A stretch of 64,000 bases of DNA from Clostridium_AD sp050717535 (lineage in GTDB: Bacteria > Bacillota > Clostridia > Clostridiales > Clostridiaceae): the NCBI RefSeq assembly GCF_050717535.1, contig NZ_JBOITM010000073.1, forward strand, positions 1-64,000. Direction: 5' to 3'. Shown here one piece after another: positions 9,452 through 18,836 of the stretch. Numbering within the stretch: the first letter of the stretch is position 1; every line of letters starts with the position of its first letter. Under the pieces are notes generated by a model. The model was not told the origin of the DNA. It saw only the letters and a program-made list of their open reading frames with translations, and searched no databases. Position numbers and translations under genes: made by a program.

Positions 9452-10732
9452 TCATAAACTATAAAAAAAGTCTTTATAGTTACACTTAAATTTAGAGATA
9501 CTTGTCTCTTGTTTATAAGTTTCTTGTCCATTAATGAAATTCCTTTTTAACTCATCAATATTTTTGATACAGTATTCTATTGTACTAGCAAGATCTTTTA
9601 CATCTTCACATTCAAATAATTTACCAACATTGTACTTACTAATAGTGTAGCCTAGCTCATTAACATTCGGAACTATTACAATTTTATTGTAATTTATCCC
9701 TTCAGTCATGGGTCCACTTTGACCCGTAAATGTCTTTCTGTATGGCAATACAACAATGTCACTTACGGAAAAATAATATGGAAGTAATTCATCTTCAATG
9801 TATTTAATGTTAAGAAAAATTTCATTCTTTAAAAATAATTGAGTTATTTTGTTATCTATAAACTCTTTTGTAATTTCACCTTCTTCACCAGCTATTATTA
9901 GGGTAAATGGAGTTTTAATGAACTTGCACGCTTCCAACATTAAATCCAAACCCTTTTCATATCTTGTTCCACCAAAGCATAAGAGAAATGGTCCTCTACT
10001 GTCGTTCAGTCCAATCTTATTAATACAAATATCCCTAGGTTTTACTTCACTTAAAGATACCGGGTACGGTATGTTAGTAATAAGACTTTCAAACTGATCA
10101 CCTAATTTGTCTATCATATTATTTCTAATGTAATTACCATGAACTATAAGTTTAGTAATATATCCATACTTCAATAAGTATTTAATTACAAACCATTTCA
10201 AAAAAATATTTGGTGCCCAGTGTAATGTAGCTGTAATCTTTATTTTATTCTTTTTGTGTTTGAAAAATTTATCTTTTAGACAAATAAAAAATAATTCATA
10301 AATAATATAATCTAAAGTCAGAAAATGAATACCTGCCATATCACTTTTTTCAGAATTAACAATAACATTTTCAACTTGTTTCATCTTACTTTTATTCGCT
10401 AATGTATCTTTTAAGTTACACAATTCCGAATATAATAACTTTATTTTTGAATTTTTATATATTATTTTCACTTTAATAGTATCCTTTATATACCTTAATA
10501 TCTTATTTTCCTTAAATAACACTTTAGAATTACACTCGTCGGATTCTTCAACATATGTATTCTCAAATTCAATTCCACTTTCTTTTATTATTTTTATTTT
10601 GTTTTTATTTGATATACATGCTATATATTTAATATTATATGTTGAATTTTTTAAACCTAATATAATATTATAATTATAAAACCAATTATGACCTCTCTCT
10701 CCTTCAATATCAAACAATGCAATCCATTCCAT
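9452..10732 (-). CDS. GT4-like glycosyltransferase, cluster 1
   Basis: 426 residues. The C-terminal half has the Rossmann donor domain of GT-B enzymes: LCFGGTRYEKGLDLMLEA (about 252-270), then LPYYFSVSDIVVLPYR and TGQSGPMTEGINYNKIVI, the last resembling the GT4 acceptor/donor loop although the E-x7-E pattern is degenerate. The N-terminal half is divergent, so acceptor and donor cannot be predicted. RBS GGAGG lies before the ATG. It lies between the polymerase gene and the GT2 gene and is presumably co-transcribed. Confidence 0.72.
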   Translation of the reverse strand: MEWIALFDIEGERGHNWFYNYNIILGLKNSTYNIKYIACISNKNKIKIIKESGIEFENTYVEESDECNSKVLFKENKILRYIKDTIKVKIIYKNSKIKLLYSELCNLKDTLANKSKMKQVENVIVNSEKSDMAGIHFLTLDYIIYELFFICLKDKFFKHKKNKIKITATLHWAPNIFLKWFVIKYLLKYGYITKLIVHGNYIRNNMIDKLGDQFESLITNIPYPVSLSEVKPRDICINKIGLNDSRGPFLLCFGGTRYEKGLDLMLEACKFIKTPFTLIIAGEEGEITKEFIDNKITQLFLKNEIFLNIKYIEDELLPYYFSVSDIVVLPYRKTFTGQSGPMTEGINYNKIVIVPNVNELGYTISKYNVGKLFECEDVKDLASTIEYCIKNIDELKRNFINGQETYKQETSISKFKCNYKDFFYSL

Positions 10733-10852
10733 TTTTTCCTCCTATTAGCTAAAGCTCTATTATATACTTAACTGAAGTTATATTAAATTCTACGTTAATC
10801 TATATTCTATTGCTCTATGGTCTATTCTATTATTTTTGTATTATATCGTTCT

Positions 10853-12115
10853 TTATAGAGCTTCCCCTCTATATAAATATAGAGAGTCCGAAAAAATAAA
10901 AATTACAAATAATGGATTTAGAAATAATCCTTGGGCCGTTACTGTATTTAAAAAAAATAACATTAATAACAATGCTTGATTAAAATTTTTACTATATCTT
11001 AAGAAATATATAAAATATAGCATTATCATATATACTGAAAAAAACATACCATAAACTGCAATAGTATACGTTAAAGAATTACTGCTGCTACCATTAGTTA
11101 GCCCACCCTCAGGACTAGATGCATGAGCCCATAATGAGCTATATGCCTTATACCCAATTCCATAATTATCTTGCAAAATAATTTTTATATCCTGCTTTGC
11201 ATCATTTATACGTGTACCTCCAGATCCTGTTGATAAAAATTTAATTTTATTCGTACTGTTCGAAATCCTTATTTTAGAATTAACAACGTTAAAGACCTTA
11301 TTATTTAGTCCCGGTATTAACAGAATTATAGATAATACTACTAGAACTAATGCAATTATTTGAGTTTTTATTTTAATATTAATATGCCTTTGAGTAATAT
11401 ATAAAAACAGAATAATCACCAAAGAAATATATCCTGTAGTAGATTGGGTAGTTAATATAGCTACTATTAGAATTACCCCATAAATAATTTGAGTCTTATT
11501 GTTAAGTTCTTTACAAACAAAAATCAGAAAATATAATCCTAAATTCAAAAAAAATTGATACATTCCTGGCTCCGGATAAACACCACAATTCCTACCTTTA
11601 TGAATACCATTATTAAAAACATATAAAAAGCCTCCACGTACTTCACCCAAGTTGATATAATTAGATTTAATGCTTAAATCCGGTAAGATTGCTCTCATTA
11701 TATATCCTTTATCAACAACTTGAATAGTAAAACAAACCAAACTTACAATAGCTAAAAAACATATAATCTTTATATAATCCGTAACAAATTCTTTCTTATA
11801 TATTTGAAAAATAATATAAATAAAAACAAATTGATTTAATATTATCCCTTTTAAATCATTTAGGCTAAAATCGCCCCTTGTATGTAAAACCAAACTCAAT
11901 AAAATAAACATTACTATGAGTAGTTTTAAAAGATCAATAATACATTTTTTGATATTGATTCTTATTCTTTTAACATTTATGAATAAAATAAAGACTGTTA
12001 ATCCCACAAATAATATCTTTGTTTCTTTTTCATACCACATGCTCATTAGAGATTGAGGAATCATTAATACTAAATATATACATAAATACTCAATATAATT
12101 CTTAAACCTGCTCAT
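10853..12115 (-). CDS. Wzy-type O-antigen polymerase/ligase family protein, cluster 1
   Basis: About 420 residues with 10-12 predicted membrane segments and a large loop around residues 275-340, the usual layout of polysaccharide polymerases. GVYPEPGMYQFFLNLG (about 185-200) is a common motif of the family. It would join flipped repeat units outside the membrane. The ORF opens at 12136, but GTAAGGAGATATCA places a ribosome site 7 nt before the ATG at 12115, which I chose. Its neighbours are the Wzz/kinase-like gene upstream and glycosyltransferases downstream. Low family conservation means ligase activity cannot be excluded. Confidence 0.78.
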   Translation of the reverse strand: MSRFKNYIEYLCIYLVLMIPQSLMSMWYEKETKILFVGLTVFILFINVKRIRINIKKCIIDLLKLLIVMFILLSLVLHTRGDFSLNDLKGIILNQFVFIYIIFQIYKKEFVTDYIKIICFLAIVSLVCFTIQVVDKGYIMRAILPDLSIKSNYINLGEVRGGFLYVFNNGIHKGRNCGVYPEPGMYQFFLNLGLYFLIFVCKELNNKTQIIYGVILIVAILTTQSTTGYISLVIILFLYITQRHINIKIKTQIIALVLVVLSIILLIPGLNNKVFNVVNSKIRISNSTNKIKFLSTGSGGTRINDAKQDIKIILQDNYGIGYKAYSSLWAHASSPEGGLTNGSSSNSLTYTIAVYGMFFSVYMIMLYFIYFLRYSKNFNQALLLMLFFLNTVTAQGLFLNPLFVIFIFSDSLYLYRGEAL

Positions 12116-12176
12116 TGATATCTCCTTACCACACACATAATTTACTAAACTCTTATCTAACTTACCATAATTGTTA

Positions 12177-13625
12177 TTATATTAATTTTTCCTCTGCCAT
12201 GATTGAAGTTTCTATTTTTAGTTTAAATTTTCTGTTTATTTTTTTATTTTTCTTTATATTCTTTGCCCCAAAATAATGAAGCAAATTATGACTATCTAAA
12301 TCTACAGCTTTATTTAAACAAATACCTATTATGTTGCTATTGACATTCTTTAATAAAACAATAGCTTTCATTAATTCTTTCTTTTCTGTAATTCCTGGGG
12401 CCACAACCATTAGACATCCGTCTGTCAACCGGGATATAATTTGTGCATCTGTAACTAACCCTACCGGTGGAGTGTCTATTATTACATAATCAAACTCTTC
12501 TTTAAGTTTATCTATTAATTCCTTCAACTTAATTGAAGACAAAAGCTCAGATGGATTTTGTGTTTGTGTTCCTGCTACTAAAACATATAAGTTATCTACT
12601 TCACATGCATGTATAGCCTCTTCCAATTTGATTTTTCCAATAAGCATATCACTTAAACCATTAAAATTACTAAGACTAAAAAATTCACACATAGTTGATT
12701 TTCTAAAGTCACAATCAATCAAAATAACCTTTTTTCCTGTTCTAGCAATCATAATTGCCAACATAAATGCAGTAGTAGTTTTACCTTCCCCGGACATACA
12801 ACTTGTTACTGTTATTGTTTTATCATTATTACAATTAGCTATAAAATCTATATTAGTTCGTAAAGTTCTTAAAGATTCCATAAAAAACTGATGATATTTA
12901 TCTAACGTAAGAAGGTTTAGCTCACCAATCTTCTTTTTTTCTTTAGGTATAACCCCTATTACTGGTACATCCAAATATATTTCTATATCTTCCTGTGTTT
13001 TTACATAATCGTTAAGATATTCTTTAAACAAAATTATGAAAACTGATATAATAATACCCATGAAAAATGAAATTACTAAATTTAGTTTTTTATTAGGCTT
13101 TACAGGAGATAAGGGCATATTAACCTTACCAATCGCCTGGATACTAACCGTTGGATACAAAACCTTAACCTCTTCTATAAAAACTGAGCTAAGTGTACTT
13201 ATTACATTCATAGTCTGTTCGTAATTATCACCTTGTACTTTTATTTCTAGTATTTGAGTATCTGTCTCAGGAGTAACAGTTATTTTTTGTTGAAGTTCTT
13301 GCGGGGATATCTTCAAACCTAATATACCAATTGTTTTCTCAGCTACATACGTCGTGTTAGCAATAGAACTATATGTTTTTAATAGACTTTGATAAGACAA
13401 TGTATCAATTGGTCGCTTTTCTTCTCCTTCACCAAAACCTGTTCCAATAATAATAGTAGTTTTTGCTTCGTATACAGGTTTTGCAATATAAAAGCTGTAC
13501 ACTGATGCAATAACAACTGCACCGAGAGTTACTACGGTAATGAATATGAACCTGCTTCTTATGATTCTAACAAATCGTTTTATAAATTCCTTTAAATCCA
13601 CTTCAAATTTGTTTTCACTTTCCAC
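12177..13625 (-). CDS. Fused Wzz / BY-kinase-like chain-length regulator without a tyrosine cluster
   Basis: 482 residues. Residues 1-205 form the Wzz domain: a membrane segment at about 27-48, an outer domain, a PxxPxxPNKK motif at 171-180 and a second membrane segment at 183-200. Residues 205-450 form the CpsD/CapB ATPase: MSGEGKTTT Walker A at 278-285 (K282), ILIDCDF Walker A' at 301-307, VIIDTPP Walker B at 381-387. Such proteins control chain length and assembly of Wzy polymers. Unusually, the C-terminus (452-482) is basic and has no tyrosines; only Y451 remains, whereas BY-kinases usually end in several. No CpsB-type phosphatase gene is visible in the window. The start is GTG with AGGAGG 8 nt before it. 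Confidence 0.85.
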   Translation of the reverse strand: MESENKFEVDLKEFIKRFVRIIRSRFIFITVVTLGAVVIASVYSFYIAKPVYEAKTTIIIGTGFGEGEEKRPIDTLSYQSLLKTYSSIANTTYVAEKTIGILGLKISPQELQQKITVTPETDTQILEIKVQGDNYEQTMNVISTLSSVFIEEVKVLYPTVSIQAIGKVNMPLSPVKPNKKLNLVISFFMGIIISVFIILFKEYLNDYVKTQEDIEIYLDVPVIGVIPKEKKKIGELNLLTLDKYHQFFMESLRTLRTNIDFIANCNNDKTITVTSCMSGEGKTTTAFMLAIMIARTGKKVILIDCDFRKSTMCEFFSLSNFNGLSDMLIGKIKLEEAIHACEVDNLYVLVAGTQTQNPSELLSSIKLKELIDKLKEEFDYVIIDTPPVGLVTDAQIISRLTDGCLMVVAPGITEKKELMKAIVLLKNVNSNIIGICLNKAVDLDSHNLLHYFGAKNIKKNKKINRKFKLKIETSIMAEEKLI

Positions 13626-13862
13626 GTTGCTTTCCTCCTAGTATTTTTATTCACTAAACAACTTGGTCAAATTTAAGCTAACTACTTTTTAACTTAATTG
13701 ATACGTATTTGCTCAAATATAATATTTTAGTATTCTACAGGTTTGCCTTTTTAGACAACGTAGATTACTTATATATTCTGCTTGAAATTAATTTAGCATT
13801 ATGTTTCTCAGCTTCTATAGTAGTTTAAATATAATTTTTTTTTAGATAATATTAATAAAACT

Positions 13863-14633
13863 TTATAAACTGGTTGATGCATTTCCATAAGAATAAAGTT
13901 TAATTTCATTTTTAAGTAATTTTTTAATTAAATACAATAGATTATCATTATCTCCATCATAAATATGACCATTCTTATAACAAGGATGAATCATTATCTC
14001 AAGATTGTTAAAACTATTTTTTCCATGTAGTATACGTTCATAACTATTCAAATCACAAAAACCTTGTGTTAATAGAACTCCCTTTTTATTTAAATAGCCA
14101 TTTATGAAGAGCTTATTATATATTAGTCTTAATTTGCTATTTGAATAAATATTATTTGCCTGCCTTACATATGGTATTCCTTCTGCTTTGCATACTTCAT
14201 CAATTATTTTTAGTAAGGGAAAAATTGTGTGGACATGATGATGTGAATCTAAGTGTGTTATCCTAATATTACTTTCTCTACATCTATTAATTTGAGCTTT
14301 TATCTCACTAACTAGTGCATCCTTTTCCTCACTACTTAAAGCCAACACTTTTTCAACTCTAAGCGCATCCTTGTTAAAATATCCATTACTATTACAAAAC
14401 CTAGTATTCAGTCGCATTTTATCAGTCATTGGTTTGCCCTCAGTTAAATTCAAATGTATACCAATACAACCCTTATTTATCCCAATCTCATGTGCTAGTT
14501 CAACTGCATGTTCAAAGTGTGGCATATTCGACATTATTGTTGTACTCGAACATAATCCTTCATTAAAACAATCAATAATTGCTTTGTTAATATTCTCGTT
14601 TTTTCCAAAATCATCTGCATTTACTATTATCAC
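13863..14633 (-). CDS. YdjC/ChbG-family carbohydrate deacetylase
   Basis: 256 residues. IIVNADDFGKNENINKAI at the N-terminus gives the conserved D7-D8 metal site, IGIHLNLTEG the first histidine and HLDSHHHVH the metal-binding histidine cluster of the YdjC family, which removes acetyl groups from N-acetylated sugars. In this cluster it may deacetylate a sugar of the repeat unit or a precursor (inference). The start is GTG preceded by AAAGGGGGG. It lies upstream of the Wzz/kinase gene with a 237-nt gap and downstream of the WecG/TagA gene. Confidence 0.85.
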   Translation of the reverse strand: MIIVNADDFGKNENINKAIIDCFNEGLCSSTTIMSNMPHFEHAVELAHEIGINKGCIGIHLNLTEGKPMTDKMRLNTRFCNSNGYFNKDALRVEKVLALSSEEKDALVSEIKAQINRCRESNIRITHLDSHHHVHTIFPLLKIIDEVCKAEGIPYVRQANNIYSNSKLRLIYNKLFINGYLNKKGVLLTQGFCDLNSYERILHGKNSFNNLEIMIHPCYKNGHIYDGDNDNLLYLIKKLLKNEIKLYSYGNASTSL

Positions 14634-14691
14634 AATATGCCCCCCTTTCTAATAAAACAATTTAACTTAAAATAAACTTGAACCACTTATA

Positions 14692-15459
14692 TTAGTTATG
14701 GTATATACTTTCATTTTTTTTCCTCTTAAATCCAGCTTTGCATATATATATAATAAATTTAATGTTTGTATTAAAATATCTTGAAAGCAGCCTTTTAGGA
14801 TCTTGAATTAGCCTATAAACCCATTCTAAGCTTAATTGTTGCATCCACGCAGGGGCCCTCTTAAGCTTACCCGCATGGTAATCAAAACCAGCACCAACAC
14901 CTATCATCAAAGAATTCACTCTATCTTTATGTTCATACATCCATATTTCCTGTTTTGGTGCACCTATCCCAGTCCATAAAAAATCAGCATTTGTTTTATT
15001 TATATTCTCTATGATGGTTTCGTTTTCCTTATCATACAGCACTCTAAATGGAGGAGAATACATTCCTACTATTTTTAATTTAGGATACCGTTCAATAAGT
15101 TTAGTTTTAAGCTTATTTAAAGTATCTTGTGTGCTGCCATAAAAATAATGAGTGTATCCTCTTTCCTCCGAAATTCTAAATAATTCTAACATTAAATCTG
15201 GTCCGGTAACCCTTTTAGCTTCTCTAAATCCTTTCAATTTACTTACTATTGATAATGGCTTTCCATCTGGCAATGCCATAAATCCATTATTCTGGATTTT
15301 TAGGTACTCTTCATCTTCATAGGCCATAACACTTGTATGTACATTTGATAGGCAAATATAATTACCTTTTGTATTTTTAAGATTATTTACAATAGTTTCA
15401 ATTGTATCTTCCATGTTTGTAATATTTATATTTACACCTAAAATATTGCATGTTTTCAT
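14692..15459 (-). CDS. WecG/TagA/CpsF family (GT26) glycosyltransferase
   Basis: 255 residues, the usual family length. Diagnostic segments are LSNVHTSVMAYED near 39-51, ALPDGKPLSIVSKLKG, WTGIGAPKQEIWMYEH near 135-150 and GVGAGFDYHAGKLKRAPAWM near 163-182. Members such as TagA transfer N-acetylmannosamine to a lipid-linked sugar; donor here is inferred only from family. The C-terminal R/K-rich segment (PKRLLSRYF onward) is the known membrane-binding appendage. RBS GGTGG lies 5 nt before the ATG. It is flanked by two deacetylase-like genes. Confidence 0.88.
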   Translation of the reverse strand: MKTCNILGVNINITNMEDTIETIVNNLKNTKGNYICLSNVHTSVMAYEDEEYLKIQNNGFMALPDGKPLSIVSKLKGFREAKRVTGPDLMLELFRISEERGYTHYFYGSTQDTLNKLKTKLIERYPKLKIVGMYSPPFRVLYDKENETIIENINKTNADFLWTGIGAPKQEIWMYEHKDRVNSLMIGVGAGFDYHAGKLKRAPAWMQQLSLEWVYRLIQDPKRLLSRYFNTNIKFIIYICKAGFKRKKNESIYHN

Positions 15460-15531
15460 TTTACACCACCTATTAATTCACAATAAATTTCAAATAAAGC
15501 CATCCGCCATTAGTTGAAAAATCTAATCTTA

Positions 15532-16413
15532 TTAACCTTCTATCTCATCCCATGAAATAACCTCATCTTTTATTAAAGTTAACAATTCTCTTAATTTTTT
15601 ATAATGATCCCTCTTCTCCCACGCCCAATGTAAAGTAATAGGTATTATTATTGATTTTGAATTAAATGTTTTTTTTCTTAAACCATAAATAACCTCTCTA
15701 CTCGTACCATAAAAGGGGTAATAGGATGGAAGATATAAAGAATCTTCTAAAAATACCCCCATTAAATACTTGGCCTCTGGCATAGTATTTAATGTTAGCG
15801 GTCCCCCAGTAATTATATTAAAATATTTAGAAAGCACCTTATAATTTGAATAATTCATAGCATTATATGGTGGAATAAATGTTCTAGGCATACTTATACC
15901 ATTTGAACTAAAAAAATCCTTTGTTTTTAAAATTAACTTTTCCAGTACCTCATCGCTATAAACACTTAATTCTGTTGTATGCCCCTCATCGCAATAATTA
16001 TAATGATTAAATCCATGCACAGCAATTTTCAAATTATGTTGTTTTATTATATTAATATCCTCTTCAGATATTTGTGTATATTTATCTTCATTAAAACTGA
16101 GAAATGGTGTCACCCCAATAATGTATGGCACATTATATTCCTTCATTATTTCATGAAATTCTAAATACTCATATGAATTTAAATCCCATCTTGGAAAATC
16201 ATCTACTCTAATTAAAAATCTAGATTTTCCATTTGGTATTTCTCTCCATATTCTTTTTTTATATAATGCATTATAATTTATAAACCTTAATCCAAGTTTT
16301 TGTACAGCTCGCTGCACCTTTGGAAATACAAAATTGTATGGCAAAACAAAATCTTTTTCATTTGTTTTATCTAACCCATAATATTTATTAGTTCGTACTA
16401 AATTTATGCTCAT
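15532..16413 (-). CDS. Polysaccharide-deacetylase-like (NodB-type fold) protein
   Basis: 293 residues. FLIRVDDFPRWDL (about 66-78) resembles the first metal/aspartate motif of NodB-fold deacetylases and IAVHGFNHYNYCDEGH (about 130-145) the HxxxH motif. TFIPPYNAMNYS fits motif 3 (R/F-PPY). There is no signal peptide, so it may act in the cytoplasm on a precursor or lipid-linked unit, or be a DUF2334-like relative. Substrate unknown. RBS GAGGGATAG precedes the ATG. It lies between a GT4 gene and the WecG/TagA gene in the cluster 1 transcript. Confidence 0.72.
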   Translation of the reverse strand: MSINLVRTNKYYGLDKTNEKDFVLPYNFVFPKVQRAVQKLGLRFINYNALYKKRIWREIPNGKSRFLIRVDDFPRWDLNSYEYLEFHEIMKEYNVPYIIGVTPFLSFNEDKYTQISEEDINIIKQHNLKIAVHGFNHYNYCDEGHTTELSVYSDEVLEKLILKTKDFFSSNGISMPRTFIPPYNAMNYSNYKVLSKYFNIITGGPLTLNTMPEAKYLMGVFLEDSLYLPSYYPFYGTSREVIYGLRKKTFNSKSIIIPITLHWAWEKRDHYKKLRELLTLIKDEVISWDEIEG

Positions 16414-16450
16414 ATAACTATCCCTCTTTCAATTCTGATACTATAATAAA

Positions 16451-17641
16451 TTATTTATATTTTTCTATTAATTCACTGTAAATATTTTCTAAACACTTAT
16501 AGTTGATCTTATCAGTATAATTTTTATTAAAGTCTTTAAATGCCCCATCATTAAGTTTTTCATTTAAACCCTTATTATTTATAAGCATTTCTACTTTGGA
16601 TTTTAAATCTTCTTTGCTATCATATTTAAATAGTAGTCCATTATTATTGTTTATTATAGAACCAACATTCCCTATGTCCCCGCCAATTACCGGTACTCCT
16701 AGTGAAAAACTTTCTACTATTGTCAGAGGAAAACCTTCATAACATTGCGATGCTATAATTATTGCCGTTGAATATTTTATTATCTCGAAAGCATCTTCTC
16801 TTTTCATATAGCCAAGCACTTCAATATTTTTTATATTATTTTCATAAATAAATTCTTCTAATTCTTTTTTAAATGGACCATCACCTATTACAATCAATTC
16901 TGAGTCTTTTATATCTTTCCAACATTCTGCAATTAAATCTATTCCTTTTAATCTATCTAATCTTCCTATAAAAACAAAATAGTTTTTGATTTTACGTTTT
17001 TTAGAATTATTATTTTTTACACATTTTACAAAATTAGGTTTTACATAAACTTTATTTTCATCCTTAATTAAATTTAGTAACTTAATTTTATTAAACTCAG
17101 TTAATGCAATATACCCATTAACCTTTTGATATGTTTTTAATATTCTATGAGTTTTTAATATAACTACCATGGCGAAAGTTTGAGAATAAGAGTTTCTATA
17201 ACATTTATACTTTAAAGCTGTTCCTAATCCGACTTGTATACATTCTTCGCATATTTTATCATTTACAGTAAACGTTGCTGCAGGGCATAATAGTCTAAAG
17301 TTATGAATAGTTTGAACCACCGGAATCCTTTTAGAAAAAGCAGCATAGTAAACAGATGGACTTATCAGTGGTAATGTATTATGCACATGTACTATATCAA
17401 TTTTTTCTTCTTTTATCACTTTTTTTACTTCTCTATAAGTTTTTATAGAAAATATGCTTTCGAAAAACAATTTAATCTTACCTAATACACCTCTACTCTT
17501 TATTTCATCATTATGTCTACTATAAAATACAACTTCATGTTCATTTTCTCTGAGCATATTACTCTCATTCTCAACTACTGTATCCTCTCCACCTGAAGCC
17601 TGATAATAATTATGAACTATTAAAACTTTTGGTTTCGTCAT
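16451..17641 (-). CDS. GT4 glycosyltransferase, cluster 1 (a)
   Basis: 396 residues, complete GT-B architecture. The N-terminal domain has VLIVHNYYQASGGEDTVVEN and VHVHNTLPLISPSVY; the C-terminal domain has VFIGRLDRLKGIDLIAE, VIGDGPFKKEL and CYEGFPLTIVESFSLGVPVI, giving the E-x7-E donor-binding pattern. The N-terminal cysteines in LCPAATFTVNDKICEEC are common in a subfamily of bacterial GT4 enzymes. Its ATG overlaps the stop of the upstream GT4 gene (ATGA, 4 nt), implying translational coupling. Sugar specificity unknown. Confidence 0.88.
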   Translation of the reverse strand: MTKPKVLIVHNYYQASGGEDTVVENESNMLRENEHEVVFYSRHNDEIKSRGVLGKIKLFFESIFSIKTYREVKKVIKEEKIDIVHVHNTLPLISPSVYYAAFSKRIPVVQTIHNFRLLCPAATFTVNDKICEECIQVGLGTALKYKCYRNSYSQTFAMVVILKTHRILKTYQKVNGYIALTEFNKIKLLNLIKDENKVYVKPNFVKCVKNNNSKKRKIKNYFVFIGRLDRLKGIDLIAECWKDIKDSELIVIGDGPFKKELEEFIYENNIKNIEVLGYMKREDAFEIIKYSTAIIIASQCYEGFPLTIVESFSLGVPVIGGDIGNVGSIINNNNGLLFKYDSKEDLKSKVEMLINNKGLNEKLNDGAFKDFNKNYTDKINYKCLENIYSELIEKYK

Positions 17642-18777
17642 TGCTCCTCTTCCTTAATGTTTAGGATACTTGTATAAATATTATAATAATCTTTGGAGAG
17701 TGTGTCCCAATTCAAGTAGTTAACTACTCGTTCGAATGCATTAGCACTAAGCATACTTCTATTTGCTATAGCATACTTCACTTTTTTCACCCATTCATCC
17801 AGTTCATTACTTTTTACTAATACTCCATTTTCATTATTCTTAATTATAAAGTTAGGTCCTGGAGCATCATGAGCTATTACCAAACACTTATAGTACATAG
17901 CTTCAAGTATGGTCATCCCAAAGATTTCATCTTTACAAAAATTAACTAGCACATCTGATATACTATATATTTCTCCAATTTTAGAATTAGGTATTTTATC
18001 GACAAATATTACTTTATTCTCTAAATTATGCTCCTTAATAAAAATACCCATTTTCTGTTTTAATTTCCCTTGTCCTATAATAAGTAATATCCAATCATCT
18101 AATTGTCTTATCAGATATAGTGACATAAATGGATTTTTACCTTCTTCCAGCCTTCCAACAAACAATAAGATTTTCTTATCATTTGGCAGTCCATATTTTA
18201 TTTTCAATTCTTCCACACTTAGATACATTTCCTTTAAATTTTTTATATCTAGCCCCACTGGTATAAAACTAACATTTCTAACATTTTTCCTGTGCATTTC
18301 ATCATAAATTTTTAAATTTTTAGTAACATTTATTATCTTGTTTTGGTAATTTCTATTCATTCTAATTGATATTTCAAAAAATATTTTTTTAATTATATTT
18401 TTAGATTTGCTCTTATATACACCACTCAATGTGTACACAGGAAGTTGATTATTAAAACACCATCTAATAACCTTACCAGTAATCAGTTGATTATCACTGT
18501 TTAATTGTAGAATATTTATTTCGTATTTTTTCAGTAAATTTGGATCTATAATTCCATGAACACCTATTCTACTTGCTGGCAAGTAAACAACCCTTACGTT
18601 ATCTGTAATATTAATTATTTCTTCTTCGTAACATTTTTGTTTAGTTTTGAGTAAAAAAACATCTGTACTAATTCCATAATTACTATAAAGCGCTTTTGCT
18701 AAACCAATCTCTTGGCCATTATAATATCCTACTTCTCCGGTGTCCCCTATATACAATCTTAGTATACCAAGCTTCAA
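17638..18777 (-). CDS. GT4 glycosyltransferase, cluster 1 (b)
   Basis: About 379 residues. The C-terminal Glycos_transf_1 domain shows LLFVGRLEEGKNPFMSLYL, LIIGQGKLKQKM and DEIFGMTILEAMYYKCLVIA, with the E-x7-E motif. The N-terminal domain is divergent (LGILRLYIGDTGEVGYYNGQ). The ORF can open with GTG at 18786, but GAGGTG lies about 6 nt before a TTG at 18777, which is a better start. It overlaps the next gene by 4 nt. It directly follows fcl, so a fucosyl donor is possible but not shown. Confidence 0.82.
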   Translation of the reverse strand: MKLGILRLYIGDTGEVGYYNGQEIGLAKALYSNYGISTDVFLLKTKQKCYEEEIINITDNVRVVYLPASRIGVHGIIDPNLLKKYEINILQLNSDNQLITGKVIRWCFNNQLPVYTLSGVYKSKSKNIIKKIFFEISIRMNRNYQNKIINVTKNLKIYDEMHRKNVRNVSFIPVGLDIKNLKEMYLSVEELKIKYGLPNDKKILLFVGRLEEGKNPFMSLYLIRQLDDWILLIIGQGKLKQKMGIFIKEHNLENKVIFVDKIPNSKIGEIYSISDVLVNFCKDEIFGMTILEAMYYKCLVIAHDAPGPNFIIKNNENGVLVKSNELDEWVKKVKYAIANRSMLSANAFERVVNYLNWDTLSKDYYNIYTSILNIKEEEQ

Positions 18778-18836
18778 TCCTATCACCTCATCCTAAATAT
18801 TATAATTTTAAATCTTCTTTTTACTTTGTTTAAATA

